Shown here piece after piece: positions 28,594 through 36,994 of a stretch of DNA of 64,000 nucleotides. This stretch comes from Burkholderiaceae bacterium (GTDB lineage: Bacteria; Pseudomonadota; Gammaproteobacteria; Burkholderiales; Burkholderiaceae_C), in assembly GCA_024235895.1 (NCBI GenBank), contig JACKLM010000003.1, positions 124,001 to 188,000 of the forward strand. Reading direction: 5' to 3'. Each line of letters opens with the position of its first letter. The first letter of the stretch is position 1. The notes beneath the pieces were generated by a model that was not told the origin of the DNA, made no database searches, and was given only the letters and a program-made list of their open reading frames with translations. Position numbers and translations under genes: made by a program.

Positions 28594-29634
28594 ATGAAGG
28601 TCCTGGGCATCGAGTCGTCGTGCGACGAGACCGGCGTCGCGCTGGTCGAGGCCGCGCCCGCGGGCGTGCCGCGTGTGCTCGCGCAGGCCTTGCACAGCCA
28701 GGCCGACCTGCACGAGGCCTTCGGCGGCGTCGTGCCCGAGCTGGCCTCGCGCGACCATATCCGGCGCGTGCTGCCGCTGACGCGCCAGGTGCTGGCCGAA
28801 GCGGGCGCGACGCCCGCCGAGATCGATCTCGTCGCCTACACGCGCGGCCCCGGGCTGGCCGGTGCGCTGCTGGTGGGGGCCGGGGTGGCGGTCGCGCTCG
28901 GGGCGGCGCTGCAGCGGCCGACCGCGGGCATCCACCACCTCGAGGGGCATCTGCTGTCGCCCTTCCTCGCCGACGAGGCGCCGCGCTTCCCCTTCGTCGC
29001 GCTGCTGGTCTCGGGCGGGCATACCCAGCTGATGCGCGTCGACGGCGTCGGCCGCTACGCGCTGCTCGGCGAGACGGTCGACGATGCCGCCGGCGAGGCC
29101 TTCGACAAGAGCGCCAAGCTGCTCGGGCTGGGCTATCCCGGCGGGCCGGCGCTGGCGCGGCTCGCCGCCTTCGGTGACCCCGATGCCCACGAACTGCCGC
29201 GCCCGCTGCGGCACAGCGGCGACCTCGACTTCTCGTTCGCCGGGCTCAAGACCGCGGTGCTGACGCGTGTCAACCGCCTCGGTCCCAACGTGTGCGAGCA
29301 GTCGCGCGCCGACCTGGCGGCGTCGACCCAGCAGGCGATCGTCGACGTCCTGGTCGCCAAGTCGATGCAGGCCTTGCAGCAGACCGGGCTGGACCGGCTC
29401 GTCGTCGCCGGCGGTGTCGGCGCCAACGCGCGCCTGCGCGAGACGCTGCAGAAACGCGTGGGACAGGTCGGGGCGTTCGTGCACTATCCGCCGCCGGCCC
29501 TGTGCACCGACAACGGCGCCATGATCGCGCTCGCGGCGGCGCTGCGCTGGCAGCACGGGCTGCTCCCGGCGGACGAGCCGGGGGCCTTCGACGTCCGCCC
29601 GCGCTGGCCGCTGGCGCAGGTGGGGAGCCACTGA
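28594..29634 (+). CDS. tsaD: tRNA threonylcarbamoyladenosine transferase
   Basis: A 346-residue Kae1/TsaD protein of the ASKHA fold. MKVLGIESSCDETGVALVE begins the ATPase core. The metal-binding His115 and His119 are in HHLEGHLLSP; LLVSGGHTQLMRV, DFSFAGLKTAVL and VVAGGVGANARLR follow. With TsaB and TsaE it adds threonylcarbamoyl to A37 of ANN-decoding tRNAs. Usual length and start. It reads on from iscA with an 80-base gap containing TACACT, a possible own -10. Confidence 0.97.
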   Translation: MKVLGIESSCDETGVALVEAAPAGVPRVLAQALHSQADLHEAFGGVVPELASRDHIRRVLPLTRQVLAEAGATPAEIDLVAYTRGPGLAGALLVGAGVAVALGAALQRPTAGIHHLEGHLLSPFLADEAPRFPFVALLVSGGHTQLMRVDGVGRYALLGETVDDAAGEAFDKSAKLLGLGYPGGPALARLAAFGDPDAHELPRPLRHSGDLDFSFAGLKTAVLTRVNRLGPNVCEQSRADLAASTQQAIVDVLVAKSMQALQQTGLDRLVVAGGVGANARLRETLQKRVGQVGAFVHYPPPALCTDNGAMIALAAALRWQHGLLPADEPGAFDVRPRWPLAQVGSH

Positions 29635-29696
29635 CCGACTTCGGCCGGCGCTGCCGTGGCGACGCCGCGCGTGCCCGGCGTCGTGCGCCGTCGGCC

Positions 29697-29702
29697 TATA
29701 AT
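29697..29702 (+). promoter_or_regulatory. rpsO: -10 box upstream of rpsO
   Basis: A perfect TATAAT hexamer about 175 bases before rpsO. No good -35 is seen (GC-rich upstream), so it may be an activated or extended type. It implies a long rpsO leader, which in other bacteria serves S15 autoregulation. Confidence 0.4.
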
Positions 29703-29878
29703 GCGCCCACACGCGGTCGGCTGTGCAGCCGGATGCGTGGCACGGCACCGGTCGGTTTCACTGGTGACCGCGAGTCCCAACCCCGGAAACCGCTCCAGCT
29801 CGTCTTCACCGGGCCCGTCGATCGCGATCGCGGGGCCGCGCGGCTTGGCAGGGCGTTTCCGGTCCACCAGGAAGTCCC

Positions 29879-30148
29879 ATGACCATGACCGTGGCCGCGA
29901 AGGCCGACATCATCAAGGACCATGCGCGCGGCGCCGCCGACACCGGCAGCCCCGAGGTGCAGGTCGCGCTGCTGACGGCGCGCATCAACCAGCTGACGCC
30001 GCACTTCCAGCAGCACAAGCACGATCACCACGGCCGCCGCGGCCTGCTCAAGCTGGTCAACCAGCGCAAGCGGCTGCTGGCGTATCTGAAGGACAGGCAT
30101 GCCGAGCGCTATTCGGCACTGATCGCCAAGCTCGGCCTGCGCAAGTAA
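29879..30148 (+). CDS. rpsO: 30S ribosomal protein S15
   Basis: An 89-residue (or 87 from the second ATG, 29885) S15. The core is intact: AAKADIIKDHARGAADTGSP, EVQVALLTARINQLTPHFQQ, HHGRRGLLKLVNQRKRLLAY and ALIAKLGLRK. It binds 16S rRNA helices 20-22. AGGAAG is 4 bases before the first ATG and 10 before the second, so both starts may be used. It has its own leader and a strong terminator before pnp. Confidence 0.97.
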   Translation: MTMTVAAKADIIKDHARGAADTGSPEVQVALLTARINQLTPHFQQHKHDHHGRRGLLKLVNQRKRLLAYLKDRHAERYSALIAKLGLRK

Positions 30149-30156
30149 GGCCGGAC

Positions 30157-30184
30157 GCGGCGCCCCCGCCGGGGCGCCGCTTTT
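30157..30184 (+). terminator. Rho-independent terminator after rpsO
   Basis: GCGGCGCCCC, loop CGCC, GGGGCGCCGC and TTTT: a 10-bp all-GC stem with a short T-run directly after rpsO. Some read-through into pnp is expected, as in other bacteria. Confidence 0.85.
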
Positions 30185-30258
30185 CGCGGGGCGCCGGCGG
30201 CCTTGGGCCGCGGGCGCGCCCGACCCGGAGCTGATCCGCACGCGAGCACCTGCTGTGT

Positions 30259-30308
30259 CATTCCATCGCGGCGCGCCTCGAAGGCATGCCGCGCGCCGCG
30301 ATGGAATG
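30259..30308 (+). promoter_or_regulatory. pnp: Long perfect stem in the pnp leader
   Basis: The 18 bases CATTCCATCGCGGCGCGC (30259-30276) are exactly complementary to 30291-30308, with a 14-base loop. It ends 50 bases before the pnp start. In E. coli the pnp leader has a long duplex cut by RNase III, after which PNPase degrades its own mRNA; this structure is in the right place for the same control. Confidence 0.6.
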
Positions 30309-30358
30309 GCATGGTTGCCTCGCCGGCGGCTTCTCCCGACAACCAAGGAGCCATCCGC

Positions 30359-32647
30359 ATGAGCATCTTCAACAAGGTCAGCAAGACCTTCCAGTGGGGC
30401 AACCACACCGTCACCCTCGAGACCGGCGAGATCGCGCGCCAGGCCACCGGCGCCGTCGTCGTCAACATGGACGACACCGTCGTGCTGGCCACCGTCGTCG
30501 CGCGCAAGGACGCCAAGGCCGGGCAGGACTTCTTCCCGCTAACCGTCGACTACACCGAGAAGTCCTACGCCGCGGGCCGCATCCCGGGCAGCTTCTTCAA
30601 GCGCGAGGGCCGCCCGAGCGAGGCCGAGATCCTGACCTGCCGGCTGATCGACCGCCCGATCCGGCCGCTGTTCCCGGACGGCTTCTACAACGAGGTCCAG
30701 GTCATCGTCCACGTGCTGAGCCTCAACCCCGAGGTGCAGGCCGACATCCCTGCGATGATCGGCACCAGCGCCGCGCTGGCGATCAGCGGCATCCCGTTCA
30801 ACGGCCCGATCGGCGCCGCCCGCGTGGGCTACGTCGACGGCGAGTACGTGCTCAACCCGGGCAAGACCGAGCTCGGCTTCAGTCAGCTCGACCTCGTCGT
30901 CGCCGGCACCGAGGCGGCGGTGCTGATGGTCGAGAGCGAGGCCGACCAGCTCAGCGAGGAGGTCATGCTCGGCGCCGTCGTCTACGGCCACGAGCAGGGC
31001 CGCAAGGCGATCGCCGCGATCGACGAGCTGGTGCGGGAGGCCGGCAAGCCCGAGTGGGACTGGCAGCCGCCGGCCCAGGACGAGAGCTTCGTCGCCAAGG
31101 TCGCCGAGCTCGGCGAGGAGCCGCTGCGCGCGGCCTACCAGATCCGCAGCAAGCAGGCGCGCACGCAGGCCTGCCGGGACGCCTACGCCGGTGTCATGGC
31201 GGGGCTGAAGGAGGCGGGCCTGGACTTCGACCCGGTCAAGGTCGAGAGCATGCTGTTCGAGATCGAGAGCAAGATCGTGCGCGGTCAGATCCTGGCCGGC
31301 GAGCCGCGCATCGACGGCCGCGACACGCGCACCGTGCGCCCGATCGAGATCCGCAACGGCGTGCTGCCGCGTGCCCACGGCTCGGCCCTGTTCACGCGCG
31401 GCGAGACGCAGGCGCTGGTGGTCGCCACGCTCGGCACCGAGCGCGACGCGCAGCGCATCGACGCGCTGGCGGGTGACTACCAGGACCGCTTCATGCTGCA
31501 CTACAACATGCCGCCGTTCGCCACCGGCGAGGCGGGCCGCTTCGGCAGCCCGAAGCGGCGCGAGATCGGCCACGGTCGGCTCGCCAAGCGTGCGCTGGTT
31601 GCGGCGCTGCCCGAGATCGCCGAGTTTCCGTACACGCTGCGCGTCGTCTCCGAGGTCACCGAGTCCAACGGCTCGTCGTCGATGGCCAGCGTCTGCGGCG
31701 GCTGCCTGGCGCTGATGGACGCCGGCGTGCCGATGAAGGCGCATATCGCCGGCATCGCGATGGGTCTGATCAAGGAAGGCAACCGCTTCGCGGTGCTGAC
31801 CGACATCCTGGGCGACGAGGACCACCTCGGCGACATGGACTTCAAGGTCGCCGGCAGCGCCAGCGGCATCACCGCGCTGCAGATGGACATCAAGATCCAG
31901 GGCATCACCAAGGAGATCATGCAGGTGGCGCTGGCGCAGGCCAAGGAAGCGCGCATGCACATCCTGGGCAGGATGGTCGAGGCGATGGGCGGCGCCAAGG
32001 AGGACGTCAGCCCGTTCGCGCCGCGCCTGTACACGATGAAGATCCACCCGGAGAAGATCCGCGACGTCATCGGCAAGGGCGGCGCGACGATCCGCGCGCT
32101 GACCGAGGAGACCGGCTGCACGATCGACATCGCCGAGGACGGCACGATCACGATCGCCTCCACCGACGCCGACAAGGCGGCGCTGGCGCGACGCAAGATC
32201 GAGGACATCACCGCCGAGGCCGAGGTCGGCAAGGTCTACGAGGGCCCGGTGACCAAGATCCTCGAGTTCGGCGCGCTCGTGAACATCCTGCCGGGCAAGG
32301 ACGGGCTGCTGCACATCAGCCAGATCGCGCACCAGAGGGTCGAGCGCGTCGAGGACTTCGTCAAGGAGGGCGACGTCATCAAGGTCAAGGTGCTCGAGAC
32401 CGACGACCGCGGCCGCATCAAGCTGTCGATGAAGGCGCTGCTCGACAAGCCCGAGGGCTGGGTCGAGGAGGAGCGTCCGCCGCGGCGCGATCGCGGTGAC
32501 CGCGACGATCGCGGTGGCCGCGGCGACCGTGGCGACCGCCCGCGGCGCGAGCCACGTGAAGCCCGCGAGCCGCGCGACGCCGGCCCGGCGGCCGAGACCG
32601 CGGTCGACGCCGCGCCCGAGGCCGGCGACGCGCCGCGCCAGGACTGA
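30359..32647 (+). CDS. pnp: Polyribonucleotide nucleotidyltransferase
   Basis: A 762-residue PNPase: two RNase PH domains (first from ITLETGEIARQATG-like strand, second from IRNGVLPRAHGSALF with FTRGETQALV), then KH (IRDVIGKGGATIRALTEETG) and S1 (VGKVYEGPVTKILEFGALVN). The last 55 residues are an Arg/Asp/Gly-rich tail (RGDRDDRGGRGDRGDRPRRE). It degrades RNA 3' to 5' by phosphorolysis in the degradosome. ATG 30359 (MSIFNKVSKTFQWG) is the family start. Preceded by the leader stem. Confidence 0.97.
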   Translation: MSIFNKVSKTFQWGNHTVTLETGEIARQATGAVVVNMDDTVVLATVVARKDAKAGQDFFPLTVDYTEKSYAAGRIPGSFFKREGRPSEAEILTCRLIDRPIRPLFPDGFYNEVQVIVHVLSLNPEVQADIPAMIGTSAALAISGIPFNGPIGAARVGYVDGEYVLNPGKTELGFSQLDLVVAGTEAAVLMVESEADQLSEEVMLGAVVYGHEQGRKAIAAIDELVREAGKPEWDWQPPAQDESFVAKVAELGEEPLRAAYQIRSKQARTQACRDAYAGVMAGLKEAGLDFDPVKVESMLFEIESKIVRGQILAGEPRIDGRDTRTVRPIEIRNGVLPRAHGSALFTRGETQALVVATLGTERDAQRIDALAGDYQDRFMLHYNMPPFATGEAGRFGSPKRREIGHGRLAKRALVAALPEIAEFPYTLRVVSEVTESNGSSSMASVCGGCLALMDAGVPMKAHIAGIAMGLIKEGNRFAVLTDILGDEDHLGDMDFKVAGSASGITALQMDIKIQGITKEIMQVALAQAKEARMHILGRMVEAMGGAKEDVSPFAPRLYTMKIHPEKIRDVIGKGGATIRALTEETGCTIDIAEDGTITIASTDADKAALARRKIEDITAEAEVGKVYEGPVTKILEFGALVNILPGKDGLLHISQIAHQRVERVEDFVKEGDVIKVKVLETDDRGRIKLSMKALLDKPEGWVEEERPPRRDRGDRDDRGGRGDRGDRPRREPREAREPRDAGPAAETAVDAAPEAGDAPRQD

Positions 32648-32668
32648 GCCTGGCGCGCGGGCGGCGCG

Positions 32669-33658
32669 ATGATGCGTGCGATCGAGATCACCGGCGCCGG
32701 CGGGCCCGAGGTGCTGCGCCCGACGCAGCGCCCGCAGCCGCAGCCGTCCGCGGGGGAACTGCTGATCCGTGTCGCCGCCAGCGGCGTCAACCGGCCCGAC
32801 GTGCTGCAGCGCAAGGGCTTGTACCCGCCACCGCCGGGGGCTTCGGACCTCCCGGGGCTCGAGGTCGCCGGCACGGTGGCCGCAGGGGCGCCCGAGGACC
32901 TGGAGTCCGCCGGCGTCGCGCTCGGCGACCGCGTCTGCGCGCTGGTGGCGGGTGGCGGCTACGCCCAGTGGTGCGTCGCACCCGTCGGGCAGGTGCTTCC
33001 TGTACCGCACGGCCTCGGCGACGTGGAGGCCGCGAGCCTGCCCGAGACCTTCTTCACGGTCTGGCAGAACGTGTTCGAGATCGCGGCGCTGCAGGCCGGC
33101 GAGTGGCTGCTGGTGCACGGCGGCACGAGCGGCATCGGGGTGGCGGCGATCCAGCTCGCGCGGGCGCGCGGCGCGCACGTCGTCGCCACCGCCGGCAGCG
33201 CCGACAAGTGCGCCGCCTGCCTGCAACTCGGCGCCGACGTCGCCGTCGACTACCGGCAGCAGGATTTCGTGCACGAGGCGCTGGCGGCGACCGGCGGGCG
33301 CGGCGTGGACGTCGTGCTCGACATGGTCGCGGGCGACTACGTCGCGCGCGAGCTGCGCTGCCTGGCCGACGACGGCCGGCTCGCGATCATCGCGGTGCAG
33401 GGCGGCACGAAGAGCGAGATCGACGCCGGGATCGTGCTGCGCAAGCGGCTCGCGATCACCGGCTCGACGCTGCGCGCGCGGCCCGCGGCCTACAAGGCGG
33501 CGCTGGCGCGCGCGCTGCGCGCGCAGGTGTGGCCGCTGATCGAGGCCGGCGCGGTACGCCCGGTCGTGCACCGCGCGATGCCCGCCGACGAGGCGGCCGC
33601 GGCGCACGCGCTGATGGAGTCCGGCACGCATGTCGGCAAGATCGTCCTGACCTGGTGA
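32669..33658 (+). CDS. qor: NAD(P)H-quinone oxidoreductase, zinc-independent MDR family (PIG3-like)
   Basis: A 329-residue medium-chain reductase. ASGVNRPDVLQRKGLYPPPP, LPGLEVAGTVAAGAP and the Rossmann loop VHGGTSGIGVAAIQLARARG, then DVVLDMVAGDY, match the quinone oxidoreductase PIG3 subgroup, which lacks the zinc Cys. It reduces quinones with NADPH. It lies between pnp and tpiA, as is usual in Burkholderiales, and its stop is 13 bases before tpiA. Confidence 0.88.
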   Translation: MMRAIEITGAGGPEVLRPTQRPQPQPSAGELLIRVAASGVNRPDVLQRKGLYPPPPGASDLPGLEVAGTVAAGAPEDLESAGVALGDRVCALVAGGGYAQWCVAPVGQVLPVPHGLGDVEAASLPETFFTVWQNVFEIAALQAGEWLLVHGGTSGIGVAAIQLARARGAHVVATAGSADKCAACLQLGADVAVDYRQQDFVHEALAATGGRGVDVVLDMVAGDYVARELRCLADDGRLAIIAVQGGTKSEIDAGIVLRKRLAITGSTLRARPAAYKAALARALRAQVWPLIEAGAVRPVVHRAMPADEAAAAHALMESGTHVGKIVLTW

Positions 33659-33671
33659 GAAGGTGAACCCC

Positions 33672-34412
33672 ATGCGCAACAAGCTCGTCGTCGGCAACTG
33701 GAAGATGCACGGAAGCCGGCCGGCGAACGCCGAGCTGCTCGCCGGCATCCTCGCCGCGCGACCGTACGCGGCCGACGTCGCCGTGTGCGCGCCCTTCCCC
33801 TACCTGGGCGAGACCGCGGTGGCGCTGGCCGCCAGCGGGATCGGCTGGGGTGCGCAGGACTGCTCGGCGCACGAGCAGGGGGCCTACACCGGCGAGGTGT
33901 CGGCGGCGATGCTGGCCGAGTGCGGCTGCCGCTATGCGATCGTCGGCCACTCCGAGCGCCGTGCCTACCACGCCGAGAGCGACTCCCTCGTCGCCGACAA
34001 GGCCGCAGCCGCGCTGGCGCACGGCGTGACGCCGATCGTCTGCGTCGGCGAGACGCTGGCCGAGCGCGACGCCGGCCGCACCGAGGAGGTCGTCGCGCGC
34101 CAGCTCGCGGCCGCGATCGACAAGCTCGGCGAGCGCGTCGCCGGGATCGTCGTCGCCTACGAGCCGGTGTGGGCGATCGGCACCGGCCGCACCGCCACTC
34201 CGGCGCAGGCGCAGCAGGTGCACCGGGCGCTGCGCGCGCAACTGCAGGCCGCCGCCGCCGGCGGCGGCGGCGTGCGCATCCTCTACGGCGGCAGCGTCAA
34301 GCCCGACAACGCGGCCGAGCTCTTCGGCCAGCCCGATATCGACGGCGGCCTGATCGGCGGTGCCTCGCTGAAGGCGGTCGACTTCGTCGCCATCTGCCGC
34401 GCCGCGGGCTGA
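33672..34412 (+). CDS. tpiA: Triosephosphate isomerase
   Basis: A 246-residue TIM barrel converting dihydroxyacetone phosphate to glyceraldehyde 3-phosphate. NKLVVGNWKMHG carries the Asn and Lys, VGHSERR the catalytic His, VAYEPVWAIGTG the catalytic Glu with the flexible loop, and ILYGGSVKPDN the phosphate site. ATG 33672 is chosen with GAAGGTGA upstream; a GTG at 33663 is possible. Followed by secG. Confidence 0.96.
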   Translation: MRNKLVVGNWKMHGSRPANAELLAGILAARPYAADVAVCAPFPYLGETAVALAASGIGWGAQDCSAHEQGAYTGEVSAAMLAECGCRYAIVGHSERRAYHAESDSLVADKAAAALAHGVTPIVCVGETLAERDAGRTEEVVARQLAAAIDKLGERVAGIVVAYEPVWAIGTGRTATPAQAQQVHRALRAQLQAAAAGGGGVRILYGGSVKPDNAAELFGQPDIDGGLIGGASLKAVDFVAICRAAG

Positions 34413-34455
34413 GCCGCACGGCATCTTCGTTCCCACGAATCGAAAGCCTCTTCCC

Positions 34456-34914
34456 ATGCAAGTCTGGATGACCCTGTTGCTGGTGGTGCAGCTGCTCGCG
34501 GCACTGACGATGATCGGCCTGGTGCTGGTGCAGCACGGCAAGGGCGCCGACATGGGCGCGAGCTTCGGCGGCGGTGCGTCGGGCAGCCTGTTCGGCGCCA
34601 CCGGCAGCGCGAACTTCCTGTCGCGTTCGACCGCGGTGTGCGCGAGCGTGTTCTTCGTCGCCACGCTCGCGCTGGCGTTCATGGCCGACGTCAGGCCGGT
34701 GGCTTCCGGCGGCTCCAGCGTGCTCGACCAGGCAGCGCCGGCGTCGACCGAGCCCGCGCCGGCGGCGATCCCCGGCGACGTGCCCGCGCCGGCGGCTCCG
34801 TCCGTGCCGGCACCGGCGGCCCTGCCCGCGCAGGCGCCGGCAGCGGCGGTCCCGGCGCCGGCCGACGCGGCGGGTGCGGTCCCGGCGCCGGCCGGCGAGA
34901 TCCCGAAGCGCTGA
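34456..34914 (+). CDS. secG: Protein translocase subunit SecG
   Basis: A 152-residue SecG with two membrane helices (MTLLLVVQLLAALTMIGLVL and the one around VCASVFFVATLALAFM), joined by the conserved cytosolic loop QHGKGADMGASFGGGASG. It assists SecYE. After residue 85 there is a long Ala/Pro-rich tail, typical of Burkholderiales SecG. It starts 44 bases after tpiA. Confidence 0.95.
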   Translation: MQVWMTLLLVVQLLAALTMIGLVLVQHGKGADMGASFGGGASGSLFGATGSANFLSRSTAVCASVFFVATLALAFMADVRPVASGGSSVLDQAAPASTEPAPAAIPGDVPAPAAPSVPAPAALPAQAPAAAVPAPADAAGAVPAPAGEIPKR

Positions 34915-35036
34915 CGCCACCGCATGCGGCGCCGGCTGCCGGGGCCGTCCGCGGTGGTCCGGGCAGGCGCGTTCGCCGCGATGCGGCAACCCGTTCCGCG
35001 CGCGGCGCCGATGCGGGAAAGCCCTTTGTTTGAGGC

Positions 35037-35042
35037 TAGAAT
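35037..35042 (+). promoter_or_regulatory. Possible -10 before tRNA-Leu and the nuo operon
   Basis: TAGAAT, with no clear -35, lies 82 bases before the tRNA. It is the best candidate in the 209-base gap between secG and the tRNA, otherwise empty. Weak evidence. Confidence 0.25.
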
Positions 35043-35123
35043 GCGCGGCTGTCCGGCGAGCGATTCCTCATGCGAGCCGGGCGCCGAAGGTGTCGGCGAT
35101 GGCGGCATCGGAGGCAAGCATCC

Positions 35124-35208
35124 GCCGACGTGGTGAAACTGGTAGACACGCTATCTTGAGGGGGTAGTGGCGAAAGCTGTGCGAGTTCGAGTCTCGCCGT
35201 CGGCACCA
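35124..35208 (+). tRNA. tRNA-Leu (GAG)
   Basis: An 85-base tRNA with encoded CCA. Acceptor GCCGACG pairs with CGTCGGC; the anticodon stem CTATC/GGTAG closes the loop TTGAGGG with anticodon GAG. It has a class II variable arm (TGGCGAAAGCTGTG) and a T-loop GTTCGAGTC. It decodes CUC and CUU. Located between secG and nuoA, as in related genomes, it may share the nuo transcript. Confidence 0.95.
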
Positions 35209-35358
35209 GGCGAAACGCCACCACATGGCGGGACGGGCCCCCAGGGCACGACCCGCGCGAGAGCAGGGCACGAGCGCGCCCGATGTGCGGCCCGGTGAGC
35301 GGCCGCAGCCGGCGCGCTTTTTCACGACCTCGTAAGACCTGACGCGGCACTGACGACC

Positions 35359-35718
35359 ATGGACCTGCAAGCCTACGTGCCCGTGCTCCTGTTCATCCTC
35401 GTCGGCGTGGCCGTCGGCGTGGCGCCGCAGCTGATCGGCTTCGTCTTCGGCCCGAACCGGCCCGACCCCGAGAAGAACAGCCCCTACGAGTGCGGCTTCG
35501 AGGCCTTCGAGGACGCGCGCATGAAGTTCGACGTGCGCTACTACCTCGTCGCGATCCTGTTCATCCTGTTCGACCTCGAGATCGCCTTCTTCTTCCCATG
35601 GGCGGTCGCGCTGCGCGACATCGGCGCGCAGGGCTTCTGGGCCATGATGGTCTTCCTCGCCATCCTGCTCGTCGGCTTCGCCTACGAGTGGAAGAAGGGC
35701 GCGCTGGACTGGGACTGA
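35359..35718 (+). CDS. nuoA: NADH-quinone oxidoreductase subunit A
   Basis: A 119-residue membrane subunit with three helices; the signature GPNRPDPEKNSPYECGFEAF in the first loop contains the conserved Cys. First gene of the complex I operon; subunits A, H and J form the quinone-side membrane interface. It starts 150 bases after the tRNA. The next gene follows after 13 bases. Confidence 0.97.
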   Translation: MDLQAYVPVLLFILVGVAVGVAPQLIGFVFGPNRPDPEKNSPYECGFEAFEDARMKFDVRYYLVAILFILFDLEIAFFFPWAVALRDIGAQGFWAMMVFLAILLVGFAYEWKKGALDWD

Positions 35719-35731
35719 GGAGCCACGCATC

Positions 35732-36208
<477 letters not shown>

Positions 36209-36243
36209 AGGCGCCGCCCGAGAACCCCGCCCGAGGCGAGACG

Positions 36244-36843
36244 ATGACCACCAAGCTCGATCAACTCGAATCGGCGCTGCAGTCGGCGCTCGGCGATGCC
36301 GCACGCGAGATCGTGCGCGACCGCGGCGAGATCACCGTCACGGTCGGCCCGGCGCGCTACCTCGACGCGATGCGCACGCTGCACGACCACGCCGCGCTGC
36401 GCTTCGAGCAGCTGACCGACCTGTGCGGCATCGACTACGCGCAGTGGAAGAACCGCCCCTGGGACGGGCCGCGCTTCGCGGTCGTCGCCCACCTGCTGTC
36501 GGTCGCGCACAACCAGCGCGTGCGGGTGCGCGTCTTCGCCCCCGACGACGAGCTGCCGATGGTCGCGAGCGTCACGCCGATCTGGAGCGGCGCCAACTGG
36601 TTCGAGCGCGAGGCCTTCGACCTGTACGGGATCGTCTTCGACGGCCACGACGACCTGCGCCGCATCCTGACCGACTACGGCTTCATCGGCCACCCGATGC
36701 GCAAGGACTTCCCGGTCAGCGGCCACGTCGAGATGCGCTACGACGAGCAGACACGGCGCGTGATCTACCAGCCGGTGACGATCGAGCCGCGCGAGATCAC
36801 GCCGCGCGTGGTGCGCGAAGAGCACTACGGTGGGCTGCACTGA
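36244..36843 (+). CDS. nuoC: NADH-quinone oxidoreductase subunit C
   Basis: A 199-residue 30 kDa subunit, separate from NuoD as in other betaproteobacteria. Family block IWSGANWFEREAFDLYGIVF is followed by GHPMRKDFPVSGHVEMRYDE. ATG 36244 is 35 bases after nuoB. Unlike the rest of the operon, a 150-base insertion separates it from nuoD. Confidence 0.96.
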   Translation: MTTKLDQLESALQSALGDAAREIVRDRGEITVTVGPARYLDAMRTLHDHAALRFEQLTDLCGIDYAQWKNRPWDGPRFAVVAHLLSVAHNQRVRVRVFAPDDELPMVASVTPIWSGANWFEREAFDLYGIVFDGHDDLRRILTDYGFIGHPMRKDFPVSGHVEMRYDEQTRRVIYQPVTIEPREITPRVVREEHYGGLH

Positions 36844-36864
36844 GTGTCAGGCGAGCAACTGGCC

Positions 36865-36987
36865 ATGGCTGACATCAAGAACGTCACGCTCAATTCTGGC
36901 TGCGGCCGCGCGCTTCGCGCGCTTGACTTCGCTGGCGCGAAGTCAGCCTTCGCCGAAGTTCAGCGCGGCCGGCGCACTGCATCCTGA
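36865..36987 (+). pseudogene. Partial, scrambled duplicate of the nuoD start; 40-residue ORF
   Basis: The 36 bases from ATG 36865 match the first 36 of nuoD in 29 positions; the peptide begins MADIKNVTLNSG against MADIKNYTLNFG. The frame then runs into GC-rich hairpins (GCGCG-CTT-CGCGC; TGACTTCG-N6-CGAAGTCA) and stops at 36985-36987, 7 bases before the real nuoD start. CCGAAGTTCAGCG (36953-36965) is an inverted copy, 12 of 13 bases, of nuoD 37017-37029. It may be a remnant or act as a leader peptide coupling nuoC to nuoD. Confidence 0.6.
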
Positions 36988-36994
36988 GGTGCAC

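Noticed and set aside
30539..33748. 1069-codon minus-strand frame opposite pnp and qor
   Set aside because: It covers two clear plus-strand genes, and its residues are Arg/Asp/His/Leu mixtures typical of antisense frames in GC-rich DNA.
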